This document shows positions 1 through 10,925 of a stretch of DNA of 64,000 nt, piece after piece (the first letter of the stretch is position 1; every line of letters starts with the position of its first letter). Made by a program: the position numbers and the translations under genes. The DNA is taken from contig JAESUZ010000759.1 in assembly GCA_017311185.1 (NCBI GenBank), positions 1 through 64,000 on the forward strand, in the 5' to 3' direction. The DNA is from Proteles cristata cristata. Lineage: Eukaryota > Chordata > Mammalia > Carnivora > Hyaenidae. The notes under the pieces are model-generated. The model was given only the letters and a program-made list of their open reading frames with translations. It was not told where the DNA came from and did no database searches.

Positions 1-860
1 CACTTGTAGGTAGCCACCATCTTGCTCTGTACTGATATGACCTCTTTCTTGTGCACACAAGAGAGAGGGAGCAAACTCTCTGTGTCTCTTCTTACAATGA
101 CATTACTCTCATTATGGCAGTCCCACTCTGAACCTAAGTACCTCCCAAGGGCACCATCTTCAAATACTATCACTTTGGGATGGGGCTTAATATATGAATT
201 TGAGAGGGACGCATTCAGTCCATATCACTCCGGTAGAGATTAGGTTTCCTATGGGTGGGAGGCCTCATGTGCCCCCTTTAACTTGTCACTGAAGACTGAG
301 GATTTCCTTTGCCTTATTGCAGCAATGACTCACTATCTTAAGACAGATATTAAAGGCTCGGGATGACTTCTGATAAAGTTATCCAAGTGCCCCCTCCATT
401 CTCATCTCCTCATCTTTTGTGCAGACAGCTAGGAACATGCACTCCTTGGTGTTTGGCCAGAGAACAAATCACTTTTCCTCCAAGGTGTCATCCCTGGAAA
501 AAAGTTACAGGCAAGAGAGAAGCAAGAGAGGGAAGACGTATGCAAAACATCCAGGCTCACCCTTGAGGTGAAACAGAGCATGGGCTACATGGAATGGGTA
601 ACCTCTATGCCCACTGTTTTGGGCCCGATGGACCTGTGGATGCCCTTGGTATCAGTGAAAGAGCCAGCAGCTTCAACTACACAGAGGGCCTGGGAACACA
701 GCCACCCCGGAGGGTGGGAGCCATCAGCCTATGCAAATGTGGCAGGCAGCAGAGATATACATTTCCAACTCTGGAAAATGAGCCTCTTACCAGGATTCTG
801 GTATCAGTCAATTAAGTTAGTACCATGTCTAGGTTTCAAAAGTCAGTCATAAGTTCACAG
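1..860. other. Sequence 3' of PASD1, no gene recognised
   Basis: Ordinary unique-looking mammalian DNA on both strands. Short open frames occur but none shows splice sites, codon bias or similarity that I recognise. Confidence 0.5.
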
Positions 861-864
861 AGAG

Positions 865-1467
865 TTGCAACAAAAGACAGTTTTTATTAAGCATTGGAAC
901 TGTGATTATTTCATTACAAAGCACCCGTGTTAATCTGACTGTAACTTCCCACAGTTGGAATGCTGTTGCGGTTTCCCAAACATGACCGTAGGGGAAATTC
1001 AAGGCTTGGTCATCAAGGCCAAGGCTTTGGCTTGTGGCTTAAGACAGACCAGCTTCTTACTAGATTGCAAACCATGCTGGAAAATGTTTCTTGGCAGAAA
1101 AAAAAGGTATTCTAACTCGCAGATTCTGCAACTTGCCTGCTTATGGTGGAATAGGTGTGTGCAAGGTCAAGCAGAGTAGATGGGGAAAGTGGTCTCCTGC
1201 TATGGCCTGGCTGCTGTCACATATTAGCACACTAAGGATCATAGGTTGCCACTGCAACACAATTTCCAAGAAACAGGGTGTGCTCAACAATCCCAAACAA
1301 AACTTGTCAAGAAAATAAAGAAAGTACCCTCCCCATTCCCCAACCCCCACTCCAGGGGACTCTGTAAGCCTTGGAGTTCCCCTGGTAATGCAGACCTAAT
1401 TGGTCTATCTGTCCCTCTTCTCTCAAGGTTCAATATGAAAGTCTTGCTGGTGTTCATCCAAACTGGA
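865..1467 (-). other. PASD1: PASD1 3' untranslated region
   Basis: Sequence between the stop codon and the first good minus-strand polyadenylation signal. No repeat is recognised in it. The end near 865 is inferred from the signal at 883-888 and the usual 15-25 nt cleavage offset. Confidence 0.6.
883..888 (-). terminator. Polyadenylation signal AATAAA for PASD1
   Basis: Forward TTTATT reads AATAAA on the minus strand, about 580 nt past the PASD1 stop and in the right orientation. It is the first canonical hexamer I see downstream of the stop. Confidence 0.6.
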
Positions 1468-1575
1468 CTATTCTGCAGACATGAAATAGTTGATTTGGCC
1501 TGGTGTTAATTCATCAGAGTCCTGGGAAGCCTCTGAGTCTGGAAACCCCTGGATTCCTACCTCAGTAGCTGGCAC
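1468..1575 (-). CDS. PASD1: PASD1 terminal coding exon N and stop
   Basis: 108 nt including the TAG stop at 1468-1470; phase 0 entry. It encodes VPATEVGIQGFPDSEASQ and ends PGQINYFMSAE-stop, matching human VQVSEVGVEGPPDPQAFQ and PDQMRSAEQ. The human protein runs roughly 20 residues beyond that SAEQ; the cat-branch reading frame stops at SAE. The acceptor is a tandem TTAGCAG, so an extra Gln codon may be included. The preceding intron is 1,778 bp. Confidence 0.85.
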   Translation of the reverse strand: MPATEVGIQGFPDSEASQDSDELTPGQINYFMSAE

Positions 1576-3353
1576 CTGCTAAGAAAAAGGGGGACAAAGT
1601 GAGTAGCTCCCTTTAGTTCAAGTCAGCAAGCTGCTGAGAAATATCTCTTTGGAACACAAGTCTACAAGGCGCTGGTAGAAGCTGCAGTTGGGGAAAACAG
1701 GGCTCCTCTCCATTTTCTTGTTTTAACAGCGTCTTGTTTGAAAGACCAGCAGAAGTAGCACTGGGCTCTCCCAAAGTTGTATTAATGCCTAAGGCTACCG
1801 AGTTCTGTGTCTGGCCCTCCCTAGCCCAGCTTCTCTGCCAATTTTGGCTAGCTGACAGCTTGGAAGGTCTCTTCCTGCCCCTGCCCTTGGACCTTGCTGT
1901 TAGTCTGCTCAGACTAAGTAACTTCCATACTGAGCCTCATTGGCAGCTACTTGGCCCACTTGAACAATGTGATGGGAAAAGTAACAGTAACCCACTCTAA
2001 ATTGTATAGTGGGGAGCAGGGATGGACACAAAAGTAGTATTCCGAACAGTCGGCTGGAGGAGTCTTTTCTGTTTGAGAAGGAAGGATCCCTGGGGCTGGG
2101 TACTGAGGATGATGTAAGATTTCAACAAGTACAACCCAAGGGGTGGAAGAGAATACAGAAGATTAGAAGGAGCAGGGCTGGGCTATGGAAAGAAAGACGG
2201 ATATGCTTGAGGACTTGGGGAGAGGAAGTGCACAGAGGACAGTGGAAATGAGTCAGGGCAGGGTGTGGGGAGCCCCTGAAGTCTTGTGGACAAGGAAACT
2301 CCCACATGGTCCTTCCCTTGGCTGTTCCACTACATTCTCCCAACAACCTTCCAGGGGTCCTCCTTTCTCCACTTCCTTGGGATATCTGTTTAGCTTTGTC
2401 TCAGCTCTGCTTCTAAGGACCCATCCAGAGGACGGTGCCTCAAAAGCAGACATGATGAAGGGTGTAACCAGTGTCTGGCTTGGTATCTGAACTACAGGGT
2501 CCGCTGAGCATCTGGTCTCATTGCGTGGGAAGTCCCTCTCATGAATCAACTTTTCTGAGGACTGACGATCCAGTTGCTCAAGGTGTGTATGTGAAAATAA
2601 TCACATCTTTAGCAATTTAAAATATCCAAACTCCCTCATTCTGCCTTAGCTTAATGTTTTTTTTCTTCTTGTTCTTGGTAGTTTTAAAAATCAGAGGTTA
2701 GGCTCCATCAAGGTTTCTAAAGCCACAATCAAAACACCGTTATAAGTGCTCTTAGTCATATTGAGAATTTATGGTCCCAAGGGGCTTGCTGGGAGTGTAT
2801 CTGGGAGCAAAATCCAATATGTGACTGACATCTGGACCAGCTGCTAACACTGCCCTGGAAACATGACCATTACAGATGGTCCCCAAAGTGGGGTCTATCC
2901 TGCCAAATATGGAGCACCCTATGGATGAATACCAAGCACATTCCATAGGACTCTTGCTTATTTTCAGTAGAAGGAAACACACTCACACTAGGCCCTGGAC
3001 TTTGTAGTAGAACTAAATACCCACAAGTTCAGAAAGGGGTCTGGTCTCTGGCAATGAGCTCAGCATATGGCATGGCTCACTCTTCCCAGGTAGCATATGT
3101 TTAAGAAGTTTCCATGTGAGATTGCATTTAAAATCCATGTGGACAGCTCACTTTTTCATGGAACCCTGAAGAGAATCTTTTTACTCAGCAGTGCCTGTCA
3201 CCACTGTATGAGTAACCACCCTCAAATTTACTGAGCCTGAATTTCACACAGATAGCGTACTCTTGTTGTGTGTTCCTTGTGGGGAAAAGACCCAGCCTCC
3301 ATACAGAACCCCCTGACCTGGGCTGGGGAGGAGAGGAGAAAGGAATGGTATAC

Positions 3354-3615
3354 CTGGGTCCAGGTGGCTTGGTTCTGGAGGGAGGCCCGCTCACTGGAAG
3401 GACAAGTATTCTCTTGGAAGTAAAGATGATACTGTGGGTCTGGTGGCTGTTGCCAAAGTTGGATGTAATCCTTCGAGGTCTCCGAAGTGACTAAGTTTGA
3501 GTCAGAATTTATGGAAGACTCAGAACAGCTGGCAGAAGAACCTGTCTCAGAGCTTGGAGTATACACCAGTAACAGCGAATTCACGGGGGACCCTTGCTGG
3601 TCCTTAGGAAGAAAA
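3354..3615 (-). CDS. PASD1: PASD1 coding exon M (Ser-rich, DYIQLWQ motif)
   Basis: 262 nt, phase 2 to 0. It encodes SFLPKDQQGSPVNSLLL, a Ser-rich stretch, and TSETSKDYIQLWQQPPD. Human has SFYPEAYQGPPVNQLPL and TLETPQDYIRLWQELSD. Acceptor is GTTTCTTTCAG|TTTT; donor is ACCCAG|GTATAC. A nearer AG (CCTAAG, six codons into the open frame) gives the wrong phase and is rejected. Confidence 0.92.
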
Positions 3616-4691
3616 CTGAAAGAAACATGTTACAGTGACATGGATCAGGGAATAATGATGACCCAGGAGTCATTGCCTTGCTCATCAGTACGTGCTCACA
3701 GCACATTTTGTTTCGGTGACTAAATCAGGATTCCATACTCTCACTTTGCCCAAATAAGATTCCATTTGCCACGGTAAAGTGAAGGTAAAGATTGAGATGA
3801 ATTAGTCTTATTTTATTTGTATTACTTGGACAGTCCTGGCTCTGCCACGTGCCTTATGCAAGTCACTTTACCCACCCAAAGTCAGTGCCTTGCCCTTTGT
3901 CACAGGCCAGTTCCTCATTGCAAGTCCAGTGCTCTCTCTACAATGTTGTATCTGGGGCTCTTGGGATAAATAGGGAATCTGTACTTTCCACAACCTCCTC
4001 AAGTGGATTCTGATGCCCAGGCCAATGGGAAACATGGCACTAACCCACCTGCCCCACATATCAAGGTCACTGATCCTACAGGAAGGCCCAGAAGGAAATC
4101 TGGAGGTCTCTGGGAGGCCCACTCAGAGAACTGGCATTCATTTAAAAATATTTATTGGGGACCAAGCTTGTCAACATACAACCCCTTTGTTGCTGAGCAG
4201 AGCCTTCTCTTTCTGGCATTTGGGACACAGACGTTATCACTGAACAGAAAATGTGTTCATGTCCTCATACTGCCTCCCAGGGCTTAGTCCTTCTGTGATC
4301 TTAGCTCTTTGGAATCCATTGGCAATCTAGCAACTGTTTCACATCCACTTCTCTAAATTGTCAATCCATGGAGACCCCTTCCTCTGATCTGCTGTGAACA
4401 CCAGATCCTAGTGAAGTGGGAGAAGAAAGCTGTGATACCAGAAGTTATTCCAATATAAGCACTCAAGACTTCCCTATAGATACCCTGTGCCATGAGTCTA
4501 GGCTTGGGTGGATGAAGTCAAGCGATTTCAAGATTTGCATGCTAATTCCTTAGCTTGGGGGCTTCCTTATCTAAGCCTTCTATTTTCATGGAGACTTCTT
4601 TGTTCCATCAATGCATGCTTGACCACACACTATGCATGCAGAGGCAGGAGGCCAGTGGCCATAGAGCAAGATGGGTGGGAGCATACTCCTT

Positions 4692-4912
4692 TTTAAGATT
4701 TTTTTAATGTTTTATTTATTTTTGAGAGGAGAGAGAGAGAGACAGTGTGAGCAGGGAAAGGTCAGAGAGAGGGGGAGATACAGAATCTGAAGCAGATTCC
4801 AAGCTGTGAGCTGTCAGCACAGAGCCTGACGTGTGGCTCAAGCTCATGGACCATGAGATCATGACCTGAGCCGAAGTTGGACAGTTAACCGACTGAGTCA
4901 CCCAGGTACCCC
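4692..4912 (-). mobile_element. Feliform tRNA-derived SINE
   Basis: Reverse-oriented SINE: A-rich tail side at 4692, GA/CT-rich stretch, tRNA head ending GGGTACCTGGGTGACTC on the minus strand. Flanked by diverged duplications GGGAGCATACTCCT (left) and GGGAGCACACTGCT (right). Confidence 0.9.
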
Positions 4913-5045
4913 GGGAGCACACTGCTTTTGATGAGGGGGATTTTGGTGTCCTGTGGACAAATCACTCCTGGTTTCAAGCATAGTCTCCAGCCATGAGGGG
5001 AAAGCAGGGATCTTGGCCATTATTACCATTCCATACATTTCTTAC

Positions 5046-5257
5046 CTCTGACTGTTATCTTCATGGTCCCCAAGGTTTTCATCTTGATAGCCATCAGAGG
5101 GCTGCTGTCCAGCTACTAACTGGACAGGAACAACAGTGGGCTGGTTCTGCATAAATGTAATAGGGTCATCACAGAGGGGCATAGCCATGTCAGCCTGGTT
5201 TGGCAGGCTTGTTTTCAGTGTCTGGTTTCCCACAGTGGCATTACGCTGTTCCTGCCC
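5046..5257 (-). CDS. PASD1: PASD1 coding exon L
   Basis: 212 nt, phase 0 to 2. It encodes GQEQRNATVGNQTLK, then MAMPLCDDPITFMQNQPTVV and VAGQQPSDGYQDENLGDHED. Human has VSVPLCNHPVRFLQAQPIVP and AAEQQPSGFYQDENCGQQED. Acceptor is CATGCAG|GGGC, donor is CAGAG|GTAAGA. The exon lies only 368 bp downstream of exon K, leaving no room for the human Gln-rich insert. Confidence 0.92.
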
Positions 5258-5625
5258 CTGCATGTGTTGCATCAAAAAGAAAGAGATAAAAGTGCCTCAG
5301 TGTCTGCAAGGGCCTCCCAGTAATCGAACACCCCCACCCCATTCTCCTGAAGCAGAAGATGACAGTGGCTCTGCATCTCTGGGCTTGGTCTGGGTGACTA
5401 TCTTGTTTGGGCACTAGTTGCAGTCATACTGTTGGCTAAATAAGCTGCAATTCAGAATATATGTACATGTGTGTCTAGGTCTAGTTAGTCAAGATTATTT
5501 TAATCTCAGGTAAATGAATTGCAGTCAACTGAGTAGCCACTACACCCTCAGGAGAACCAGGTGAGCCCCAATTTTCATGAAAATCAAATCTTTTTAGCTA
5601 TATAGTTAAAACAGCCTTTTCCTGC

Positions 5626-5810
5626 CTGGTTGGAGACATTGCAAGGCTCCTCAAGCTCCTCAGGGAATTTGAAATAGTGGTATAAACATGAACCACAGGA
5701 AAGGCTGGTCTCCTTGAAATCTGGAAGGAGCCCTTCCATTTTCTCAGTGTGTGGTTTCTTGGGCATTGGCTCCAAAGACTGAGGCTCAGGACAGTCACGG
5801 TTGGCTGAAT
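5626..5810 (-). CDS. PASD1: PASD1 coding exon K (before the missing Gln-rich region)
   Basis: 185 nt, phase 1 to 0 if a GC donor is used. It encodes PQSLEPMPKKPHTEK and ends with ELEEPCNVSNQ, matching human SSEAVPKK and GELQEPCVAFNQ. Acceptor is TCCTTACAG|ATTC. At the expected 3' end the sequence is CAG|GCAGGA rather than GT. If this donor is not used, the frame reads nine codons further to a stop at 5584-5586, giving a shortened protein. Human continues from FNQ into a long Gln/Lys coiled coil that I do not find here. Confidence 0.78.
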
Positions 5811-6121
5811 CTGTAAGGACACAGTATCACAAAGGTCTTATTCAGGGGTCACACCTTTCCTCAGAGCATGGAGTGAGAGTGCCTTCAGACAGGCCCACAG
5901 AAGCCATGGCTGTGTATGAGCCTTGTCTGCCACTGCTAGAGCCCAGCTGGGCCCGTCTCAGCCACTACAGCCAAGAGACAAAGAGAAAATCCAGATGTCA
6001 CTGCTGAGTACCACTCGAAATGTCCCATGCCATACTGGAGCAGCTGCTGTCACTACTAGCAGGCCCTTCAAACTCCTTAAAACTATCAAGGTCCCTTTCT
6101 CTTCTCCTTTTGGCCTCTTAC

Positions 6122-6326
6122 TTACATGAAACTGGCCTCTGACCTGAAAGCTGGAATCCTGCATTCTCTGAAACTGCTCTGTCATCATTTCAAGTGTGTC
6201 TTGCAGGTTTTTGATGCTATCCTGCAGCATCCGAGTCTTGTCTTCCAGCTGCTCCCTAAACTTCTTCATCAGCTCCAGCTCCCGTTTGTTGATGTACAGT
6301 GCAATTGATGGTGGTGGTTGTAATAG
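6122..6326 (-). CDS. PASD1: PASD1 coding exon J (coiled coil)
   Basis: 205 nt, phase 0 to 1 with the donor chosen here. It encodes LLQPPPSIALYINKR then ELELMKKFREQLEDKTRMLQ and a heptad-like segment with LQDTLEMMTEQF. Human has ELELMKKLKEQLEERTWLLH and LELMMDHL here. Acceptor is CCCCACAG|CTA. Two overlapping donors exist, GTAAGT and GTAAGA, four bases apart. I chose the downstream one (exon end 6122) because only it keeps the next exon in the PASD1 frame. Predicted coiled-coil dimerisation or interaction segment. Confidence 0.88.
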
Positions 6327-7287
6327 CTGTGGGGAGGAATTGCTTGTGGTTCACAGATAGGGACACCAGGTTCTCCAAATCCTAAAATACTGCTTTATTT
6401 CCAAGTTTTCAAAGACTGAGAATGTGAACAATGTCACTCCACTCCCAATTTCATTCATTACTAGAAAGTCTGAAGAAATGGTTAGAAAATCCAGGAATTC
6501 TAGATCAGAAAGGGATCATGGTAATCATTCAGTCAAATTCAGTTATAGTAGAGATAACAGGGGCCTGAAAAGACCAGAGGCAAGACACATAGAAATGAAG
6601 GGACATATTTGAGAGAATTTAATAAAGTGGACATGGCTTCTCAACTAGCTAGCTAAGAGGGCAGAAAAGAGGTGGGGTTCTTGGGGAAAAAAAAGCTATT
6701 TGTAAAAGGTATTGTTTGCTGATCTGGGCTGGATATTGTGTGTATAAATAAGAGGAGAGAGCCACAGTCTCAATACTAATTATGAGGAGAAGGTACATAT
6801 ACATGTGACTACTAGAAAACAAAAACAAAAGCCCACTTTATCATACTGTGGCCTTCAACCCCTTTATGGCTAATGGAAGAATACAGCTGAATTATTAAAG
6901 AGAGAGAGGAAAAAACATTCAAGTTGTTTTTCTCACTTGGAATAAGAAATTATATATGTATTTTTAAGCCATCAAAAATTGTCTAATTGTCCTTCTTTTG
7001 TTGTATAGTATATAGATCTTCATATAAGAGAGCAGGCATTTGATAAACAAAACAAAATAAAATTAAATAAAATAAAATAAGGTGAAATAAAATAAAAATT
7101 CTAAACTCAGGACTGGAGCGACAAACCTCACAGGTTATCACATCCACACTCCCATTCTGCAAGAAAGAATCTTTCCCCTGCTGTCTCTGGTAGATGAGCT
7201 ATCAAGCCTGTCTCAAACCTTTCTGTTGAAGGGGAGGAAACTAACCACCTGGGGAGGTAACCTAACTCATCTGAAAAAGGCTTTCTT

Positions 7288-7457
7288 TCTTTTTTTTAAT
7301 AGTTTATTGTCAAGTTGGTTTCCATATAACATCCAGTGCTCATCCCCACAAGTGCCCTCTTCCATGCCCATGAGAGACTCTTGAAAGCTGAGAACAAACT
7401 GAGGACTGATGGGGGTGGGGGAGAGGGGAAGAGGGGTGATGGGCATGAGAAAGCTTT
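7288..7457 (-). mobile_element. 5'-truncated L1 3' end
   Basis: Minus-oriented carnivore L1 3' UTR tail: minus strand ...AGGACTGATGGGGGTGG...CACTTGTGGGGATGAGCACTGGATGTTATATGGAAACC then AATAAACTATT and A-tail. A SINE abuts its 5' end. Confidence 0.88.
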
Positions 7458-7460
7458 CTT

Positions 7461-7677
7461 TTTTTTTTTTTTTTTTTAAATTTCTAGGAGAGAGAGAGAG
7501 AGACAGCGCGAGCAGGGGAGGGTCAGAGAGAGAGGGAGACACAGACTCTGAAATAGGCTCCAGGCTCTGAACTGACAGTCAGCACAGAGCCCGACGCGGG
7601 GCTCGAACCCGTGAACCGCGAGATCATGACCTAAGCGAAAGTCAGACGCTTAACCGACTGAGCCACCCAGGCGCCCC
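7461..7677 (-). mobile_element. Young feliform SINE next to an L1
   Basis: Full-length reverse SINE, long T-run at the left, head ending GGGGCGCCTGGGTGGCTCAG on the minus strand. Followed by GAGAAAGGCTTTCTT, which resembles sequence at 7448-7460 and 7272-7288. Confidence 0.93.
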
Positions 7678-9008
7678 GAGAAAGGCTTTCTTGAGAGGAG
7701 TGGAAAGCTGCCTGTCCTGAGCTGCTGGCTCTCCATCCTAGTTTGATCCACTGGAGACTCATCTTCCACTTCAGGAACATGATGGCTATGCAGCTACTTG
7801 GATCAGGCTGTCCTGTCCCTTCCCAGTCTCCCTTCTCCAATGCTTTCCACTGTGACTACTTTCCACTACTGACAATATGAAATTTTTCAGCCTTCCTCCA
7901 TCCTGGTCTTAATCTTCTGGATACATCCCTGTCTGTCAATCCACGGCACCCCAAAATAAGCCAAATATGCTACCACATGCAGAGCTGCACTATGCACACT
8001 CATTGCTGGTTATTTTGACTATTTTTTTTTTAAAGTTATATTGAAAATTTAGTTATAAATTCACTGAAAGCAGAAGAGAAACTTGTCAACAGTGAAAGGT
8101 GAACCATAGCTTTTTGGCATAATAAAGACATAAATAAGGACAAAATGGATTTCTACAGAAATTTTCTTTTAAATTGTTCAAAAATCTTTCCTATCAGTTC
8201 AAAAATCCCCACAAGACAAGCAGACCATTTCAAGATTGAGAAACTGATATGCAGGGATGTGCCAAGGTCATTGCACACTGTCTTCTATCCCTCAGTTCTT
8301 CTCATTAGAAGGAGTGACTCATCTTAGGCTTCATAATTAATGCACACAATTCCATGTAACAAACCATAAACTCATTATCTTGCCTGCCAATCCTGATTTT
8401 AATAATCCTGTCTATTATAAAAGATGATTGTCCAAATCTGTGATTATGTACACAAATTTGAGGATAGAAGAGCAACAGAGTAGTTAATCCAGCTGTATTG
8501 ATTTGGCCTCGGACCATACATCAGTGTTGACATTTGAAGGTTGGATACACCTAACATTCTGAAAGGCATGCTTCTAACCTAATAAAAATTCCATTGGAGA
8601 AGCCTAGTTTGTGGTGGAGAGGTGCTGCTATAATGTCATCTTTCTTGGAGATGGTTAGCATCTCCTCACAGGTGATAAGGAACAGTGCTTAAAAATACTG
8701 TCTTTTCTTAGTGGATAAGCTTCCTATTTGGCCCAAACTTTCTCTCAAGCACAAAGTGTCTTTGCATATTTGACACTAAGAAAAGAACAGAGATTTGGTC
8801 TTACTTAGAGAATCTCCAACCTCCCTGTTTGCTAAAGTCCACTGGATTCTCAGCAGAATTGGAAAATTCAGTATGACAGAAATGGTGATACAGTTAACAA
8901 AAAAATAAGATGCTTTCTGCAAAATGAACCTGAGCACAGAGTGGAAATTCAGGGCTTTGCAAGGTTAGTGGTCCAGACAAATATATGGAGCAAGACTCCC
9001 AGAGGTAC

Positions 9009-9376
9009 CTCATCATTGATGCTAGCAGCCACACTGGAGGATGAGAGGGACTCCTCCTCCACCTGGTCAAGATGGTCCTCTTGCTCCATGTGGTCTAGGT
9101 GATCCTCTTGATTCACCTGGTTCAGCTGGTCCTCCTGTTCCTCCCGCTCCTCCTGGTCCTCCTGATACTCTTCCTCCACTTCCTCCACCTGCTCCAACTC
9201 TTCCTCCTCCTCCACCTCCACTCGCTCCACCTCTTCTTCCTTGTCTGCTTGTTCCACCCCTTCCATCTCATCCATCTGGCTCATCTCTTCCACCTCATCC
9301 ATCTGTTGAACCTCATACATATCATCCACCTGTTCCAACTCAGGTTCGAATTCAAAGCTCTGCAAAGATGATGTCG
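9009..9376 (-). CDS. PASD1: PASD1 coding exon I (Glu/Gln/Asp acidic repeat exon)
   Basis: 368 nt, phase 1 to 0, 122 codons. It starts ATSSLQSFEFEPELEQVDD and becomes an imperfect short-repeat tract of EQVEEV, DQEDQ and DHLDQVEQ type, closing in SSSSVAASINDE. Human PASD1 has an acidic DQVD/DQEGPMDQQDP tract at this place. Acceptor is CTTCTTCAG|CG, donor is GAG|GTACCT. The composition (Glu, Gln, Asp, Val, few positives) predicts a strongly acidic, extended or coiled segment. The opposite strand reads as a proline-rich shadow that I do not believe is coding. Confidence 0.9.
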
Positions 9377-9784
9377 CTGAAGAAGAAAGCAGAGTGTCAT
9401 TCATGACCAGGAAAGCAGAAATATCAACATTATCAAAGATTTACATATTTCTCTTGATTTCCCTTTTAAAGTCATAAAAACAGGAGTGTCCAGTTTTATC
9501 CTATGTTAAAGATTAGATGTGCCAGGTACCAGGAGTAAGTCAGAGCATTACTTTAAAATCTGTTCGTACTTGAAAATAAAGAAAAGGGAAGGAGTGTCTG
9601 ACTTTTCCTCCACCCACCCAAGCATAAGTGGGTAGGTACCCAAACTACTCATGTTGAGTGTCTTTTCATTATAAAATTTGGGGGGGCTGTGCCTCTGAAA
9701 ATTGGTACCTTCCAACTAAATGAAACGTAAATACCAAATGAAACATAATAAAAAATAACTTCTAAAAAGATAGGTTCTCCAGAA

Positions 9785-10925
9785 TGTGGGGATCTTAGGA
9801 ATGCTTGAAGTACCAGTGGAGGTGTTGAGAAATGATTCTCCTCCAACAGCCCAAAAAGCAAAGTGGAGAATATTATTTGAACATTGCAAAATGGCAGTCA
9901 TTTTGGAATATAGTTTGGCAGTTTCTTTTTTTTTTTTTAATGTTTTATTTATTTCTAGGAGAGAGAGAGAGAGACAGCGTGAGCAGAGGAGGGTCAGAGA
10001 GAGAGGGTGTCACAGACTGAAACAGGCTCCAGGCTCTGAGCTGGCAGTCAGCACAGAGCCCGACGCGGGGCTCGAACCCACGAACCGCGAGATCATGACC
10101 TAAGCGAAAGTCGGACGCTTAACCGACTAAGCCACCCAGGCGCCCCAATTTGGCAGTTTCTTTTACACAAACTTTCCACAAGACCCAGCTGTCCCACTCC
10201 CAGGAATTTAACCAAGTGAATTAAACATTTTTATTCCCACACACACAAAAACCCACCTCTATGCAAATATTAATAGTAGTTTTATTTATAATCACTGAAA
10301 ACATGGAAATAACCCAGATATCCTTCTGCAGATTAATGGATTTTTAAACAAATAACTGTGGTGCATGCATAAGATGCAGTACTACTACTACTACTAAGAT
10401 GCAGCAAGGAAAAAGGAATGAACCATTGATTCGTGAAATGTGGATGAACCTTATATGCATTTCGTTAACAAAGCCGGACCAAAAGGGTGAGACTCTATAT
10501 GATTCCATCTACAGGACATTCGGGAAAAAGGAAAGCAGAGATGGAATACAGATCAATGGTTGCCAGAAGAGGAGGACAGAGTCGGGAGTTCAAAGAGACA
10601 ACACAAAGGAATTCAGGGATGACAGAACTGTTCTATTTGGTAATGTGAGAGCAGATACAGGACTCCTTGCCTTTGCCAAACTCATCCCAAAGAGTGTGTG
10701 CAAATTTAAAACTAAATTTGCTCTTACATGTTTTAGAAATCACAGTCATGGGTTCATGGCCTTCCCCCTACCTAAATCAATTTTGAAGGACTTTTTAAAC
10801 TAAGTTTGAGATTGGTAGCAATAATGTCAACGTTGTTAATTAGACTATTTTACAAATAGATGTATTAGTTCTATATGTGAAGGTGTTATATGTAAACCAA
10901 CTGGACAATAAACTATATTTAAAAA
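9785..10925 (+). mobile_element. Old L1 3' region (split by a SINE)
   Basis: Typical L1 ORF2 3' and 3'-UTR landmarks on the plus strand: ACATGGAAATAACCCAGATATCC, AACTGTGGTGCATGCATAAG and GATGCAGCAAGGAAAAAGGAATG. It ends in TATGTAAACCAACTGGACAATAAACTAT and an A-tail near 10925. Diverged; frame broken. Start uncertain. A TAC-trinucleotide run lies at about 10379-10396. Confidence 0.75.
9930..10146 (-). mobile_element. Young feliform SINE inserted in old L1
   Basis: Full-length reverse SINE with perfect 16-bp duplications TTTGGCAGTTTCTTTT at 9914-9929 and 10149-10164. Confidence 0.95.

Noticed and set aside
2253..2549. 98-codon minus open frame inside the last PASD1 intron, considered as the PASD1 C-terminus
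   Set aside because: No acceptor in phase and no similarity to the human tail; the exon at 1468-1575 fits both.
3602..3608. CCTAAG as the acceptor of PASD1 exon M
   Set aside because: Gives the wrong phase after exon L; the CTTTCAG acceptor 10 nt upstream restores SFLPKDQQG as in human.
9041..9406. Plus-strand proline/glycine-rich open frame, collagen-like
   Set aside because: It is the complement of the acidic PASD1 exon I; the minus frame has matching splice sites and human similarity.
10399..10803. 134-codon plus open frame as a gene
   Set aside because: Lies wholly in an old L1 3' region; open by chance.
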